A DNA stretch of 64,000 bases from Nanchangia anserum. GTDB taxonomy: Bacteria; Actinomycetota; Actinomycetes; Actinomycetales; Actinomycetaceae. Numbering within the stretch: the stretch's first letter is position 1; every line of letters begins with the position of its first letter. Below, piece by piece: positions 61,795 to 64,000 of the stretch. Position numbers and translations under genes: made by a program. The stretch is taken from assembly GCF_015240065.1 (NCBI RefSeq), contig NZ_CP060506.1, positions 1,116,001 through 1,180,000 of the forward strand. The letters are read 5' to 3'. The notes under the pieces are model-generated. The model was given only the letters and a program-made list of their open reading frames with translations, did no database searches and was not told the DNA's origin.

Positions 61795-62094
61795 TTAGGT
61801 GATCGGCAATTCCGTCGAGGGCAGCTCCTCGACGTTGATGTCCTTAAACGAGATGACCCGAACGCGCTGGACGAAACGCGAGGGCCGGTAGATGTCCCAC
61901 ACCCACGCGTCAACGAGATTGACCTCGAAAAAGACATCGCCACCGTTGTGATGCACCTGAACGTCGACCTGGTTAGCCAGGTAGAAGCGCCGATCCGTCT
62001 CGATGACGTAGCGAAACAGGGTGACGACGTCGCGGTACTCGCGAAACAACGCGAGCTCGAGGTCGTTCTCGTAACGATCGAGTTCCTCGCTCAC
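61795..62094 (-). CDS. DUF2469 family protein
   Basis: A 99-residue acidic protein (SEELDRYENDLELALFREYRDVV; RRFYLANQVDVQ). It matches the DUF2469 family, which sits immediately before or after rnhB in almost all actinobacteria. Function unknown. The stop-start gap to rnhB is 3 bp. Confidence 0.9.
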   Translation of the reverse strand: MSEELDRYENDLELALFREYRDVVTLFRYVIETDRRFYLANQVDVQVHHNGGDVFFEVNLVDAWVWDIYRPSRFVQRVRVISFKDINVEELPSTELPIT

Positions 62095-62097
62095 GGC

Positions 62098-62784
62098 TCA
62101 CTCCTTTGACTGGTCGACGCCGGGAAGGCGCCACGATCGGCGATGCATAGGCGATGGACCCAACGCGGTGAGTCCGGCGACATGGGCCGGCGAGGCATAC
62201 CCCTTGTTACGTGCCCAGTCGTAGCCGGGATCGGCGAGGGCCACCATCGCGGCATCCCGCCTCACCTTAGCAATGACCGAGGCGGCTGCAACAACGCAGA
62301 CGTCGCGGTCGGCCTTGACCTGTGCCATCGACGGGGGCGGTGCGACGATATCGGCGTCGTTATCGGGATGATCGGGCGGAGCCAACAGGTCGGCCTCGCC
62401 GCCTCGCAACCAGTTGTGGCTGCCGTCGACGATGACGATTCCCGGGGCATTGCCGCGCAGACTGACCTGCGTGAGCGCGCGTCGTCCGGCGAGTCGCAGC
62501 GCGGCGATGATGCCCCACCGATCGATCTCGTCGGGCGTGGCCTCGCCCACGGCCCAGTCCTTCACCCAGCGCTCGCAATGCGGGGCCAGTTGCTCGCGTC
62601 GGCGCGGCGTGAGCAGCTTGGAGTCGCGCAGGCCCTCAGGAGCGTCCCCCTGATCGGGACCGACGACGGCGACGCCGACGCAGACGGGACCAGCGAGCGC
62701 GCCGCGACCGACCTCGTCCATCCCGCCAATGAGCGGATAGGTGGCCAGCAACGATGTCTCAAGATCGCGCGTGGGCTCCCTCAT
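62098..62784 (-). CDS. rnhB: Ribonuclease HII
   Basis: A 228-residue RNase H fold enzyme. The catalytic residues are in GGMDEVGRGALAGPV (Asp-Glu), LRDSKLLTPRRRE (Asp nearby) and AAASVIAKVRRD. The ATG at 62784 overlaps the lepB stop. It removes ribonucleotides misincorporated in DNA and RNA primers. Confidence 0.96.
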   Translation of the reverse strand: MREPTRDLETSLLATYPLIGGMDEVGRGALAGPVCVGVAVVGPDQGDAPEGLRDSKLLTPRRREQLAPHCERWVKDWAVGEATPDEIDRWGIIAALRLAGRRALTQVSLRGNAPGIVIVDGSHNWLRGGEADLLAPPDHPDNDADIVAPPPSMAQVKADRDVCVVAAASVIAKVRRDAAMVALADPGYDWARNKGYASPAHVAGLTALGPSPMHRRSWRLPGVDQSKE

Positions 62785-63527
62785 TGCTGGCTCGCGGGGT
62801 CGGGAACGCGGTCGAAGACATCGGTGTGGGACAGGCGGGTCCACCGCTCCAGCGGCCACACGATGACGAAGGCGCGGCCCACGACGTCGTCGATCGCGAT
62901 GAATCCACGCCCCTCTTCGTCGCGGTGGGCTCGCGAGTCCAGCGAGAAGGGCCGATTGTCGCCCATGACCCACAGCTTGCCCTCGGGCACGGTGACGGCA
63001 AACGTCGTCTCGGACGGGGCGACTCCGCTGCGCAGGTAGGTCTCATCGATCGGCTGACCGTTGACGCTTACGCGGCCGGCCGAATCACAGCATTCGACGG
63101 TGTCGCCGGGCAGACCGATGACTCGCTTGGCGAGGTAGCCGGAGGAGTCGTCGGGGCGCAGCCCGACGAGGGTGAGGAAACGTAGCACGGGCGACGAGGT
63201 CGGTTGGGGACGCAGCTCGGCGGGCAGCCAATTCTCGTGGTCCTCAAACACGATGATGTCACCGCGGTTGAGCGCGGAGTGCGCCGGGACGAGCTTGGAG
63301 ACGAGGATGCGGTCGCGGACCTCGAGGGTGTCGCGCATCGATTCGGAGGGGATGACGAAGCTCTGAATGAGAAACGTCTTGAGCAGCGCGGAGATGATGA
63401 TGGCGACGACGATGGTCATGACGATGTCACGCAGCGTCGTCACAACGCCCGCGCGCGCCGGTCCGCGCTCGCGCCGACCTCTGCCGCGGCGCTTCGTGGC
63501 CCCCTCGTGTTCACCTGTGCTGCGCAT
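62781..63527 (-). CDS. lepB: Signal peptidase I
   Basis: A 248-residue membrane protease with a basic cytoplasmic N-terminus and one membrane helix (IVMTIVVAIIISALLKTFL). The catalytic Ser is in IPSESMRDTL, and the Lys is in YLAKRVIGLPGDTV. GDNRPFSLDSR is box E. GGAG before the ATG at 63527 decides the start over the open frame to 63560. Confidence 0.96.
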   Translation of the reverse strand: MRSTGEHEGATKRRGRGRRERGPARAGVVTTLRDIVMTIVVAIIISALLKTFLIQSFVIPSESMRDTLEVRDRILVSKLVPAHSALNRGDIIVFEDHENWLPAELRPQPTSSPVLRFLTLVGLRPDDSSGYLAKRVIGLPGDTVECCDSAGRVSVNGQPIDETYLRSGVAPSETTFAVTVPEGKLWVMGDNRPFSLDSRAHRDEEGRGFIAIDDVVGRAFVIVWPLERWTRLSHTDVFDRVPDPASQQ

Positions 63528-63559
63528 GATCTCCACTCCCCTCGTGATCGTGATAGGCA

Positions 63560-63587
63560 CAGGGGCCCGCCATGAGACGGGCCCCTG
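63560..63587 (-). terminator. Hairpin terminator after rplS
   Basis: A 10-bp perfect GC stem (CAGGGGCCCG / CGGGCCCCTG) with an 8-nt loop lies 12 bp after the rplS stop, between rplS and lepB. Confidence 0.85.
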
Positions 63588-63599
63588 AGTGCAAACGGA

Positions 63600-63953
63600 T
63601 CACTTGGTGTCGCGCTTCTCCTTGATCTTCGCGGCCTTGCCGTGGCGGTCGCGGAGGTAGTAGAGCTTGGCGCGGCGCACATCACCGCGGGTGATGACCT
63701 CAATGTGGTCGATCGTCGGCGCGTGCAGCGGGAACGTCCGCTCGACACCGACACCAAACGACACCTTGCGAACGGTAAACGCCGCATTGACGCCACTGCC
63801 GCCCTTGCGGGCGATGACGACACCCTGGAACACCTGGATACGCGAGCGGCTGCCTTCGACAACCTTCACGTGAACCTTGACGGTGTCACCGGGGCGGAAC
63901 TGCGGGATGTCCTCGCGCAGCGATGCGGCATTGATCGTGTCGATCGTGTTCAT
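63600..63953 (-). CDS. rplS: 50S ribosomal protein L19
   Basis: A 117-residue protein. [36 protein letters not shown] and the C-terminal [20 protein letters not shown] are canonical. GGGAGAAC lies just upstream of the ATG at 63953, which decides the start over a longer open frame. Confidence 0.97.
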   Translation of the reverse strand: MNTIDTINAASLREDIPQFRPGDTVKVHVKVVEGSRSRIQVFQGVVIARKGGSGVNAAFTVRKVSFGVGVERTFPLHAPTIDHIEVITRGDVRRAKLYYLRDRHGKAAKIKEKRDTK

Positions 63954-64000
63954 CTTGTTCTCCCTGTTGGCCGCGCCACAGGTCACGTCCAACGATCGGC

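Overview
The window is high-GC actinobacterial chromosome. The gene blocks are those of the class: ssrA with an ...ALAA tag, ppgK, actinobacterial-type ClpS/DUF2017, DUF3039, DUF3052, DUF3145 and DUF2469 genes, a homodimeric-type aceE, and the block rplS-lepB-rnhB-DUF2469-yraN-comM-dprA-xerC-M23-rpsB-tsf-pyrH-frr-cdsA-rlmN-divIVA-like-dxr-rseP-ispG-proS. A surface protein with an LARTG sorting signal fits the order Actinomycetales (Actinomycetaceae-like). The species cannot be named from sequence alone.

Layout. 0-11 kb: uvrD2-nudC, rph-rdgB facing a phosphodiesterase-like MBL gene and murI, clpS-DUF2017, pncB, a DEAD/DEAH helicase with DUF3039, and hupB. 11-17 kb: ssrA (tmRNA), an LARTG-anchored Ig-like surface protein, then an accessory block made of a coiled-coil membrane protein, a serine recombinase remnant and a BcgI-like restriction-modification pair. 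17-25 kb: tyrS and arginine biosynthesis (argC-J-B-D, argG-H; no argF or argR). 25-39 kb: a broken flavodoxin gene, pheS-pheT, map, ppgK, rnpB, yaaA, a polytopic membrane protein, a CT398-like protein, a NIF3-like protein, tRNA-Val(UAC), DUF3052, aceE. 39.7-45 kb: second accessory block with an Abi_2/AbiF-type HEPN gene and an upstream RNA-like hairpin, a prophage DNA polymerase remnant, an ArsR regulator with an M23 peptidase, and an orphan gene. 45-64 kb: def and the large translation, isoprenoid and envelope superoperon ending at rplS.

About 20 single-base (rarely two-base) frameshifts interrupt otherwise full-length genes, including ones expected to be essential (pheT, aceE, def, proS, cdsA). 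Most can be restored by adding one G or C at or next to a short G/C run. I read these as homopolymer errors in the sequence, not real decay. The same doubt applies to the frameshifts in the restriction system and the defence-linked genes. True remnants are the recombinase stub (about 13.8 kb) and the DNA polymerase fragment (about 41.5-42.2 kb).

The most interesting pieces are the AbiF-type gene with a structured leader, the BcgI-like R-M operon interrupted in a G8 tract, the ArsR/M23 pair with an inverted repeat in the spacer of an apparently leaderless promoter, a similar leaderless arg promoter overlapping a perfect palindrome, and a CT398-type protein whose zinc-ribbon cysteines have all been lost.
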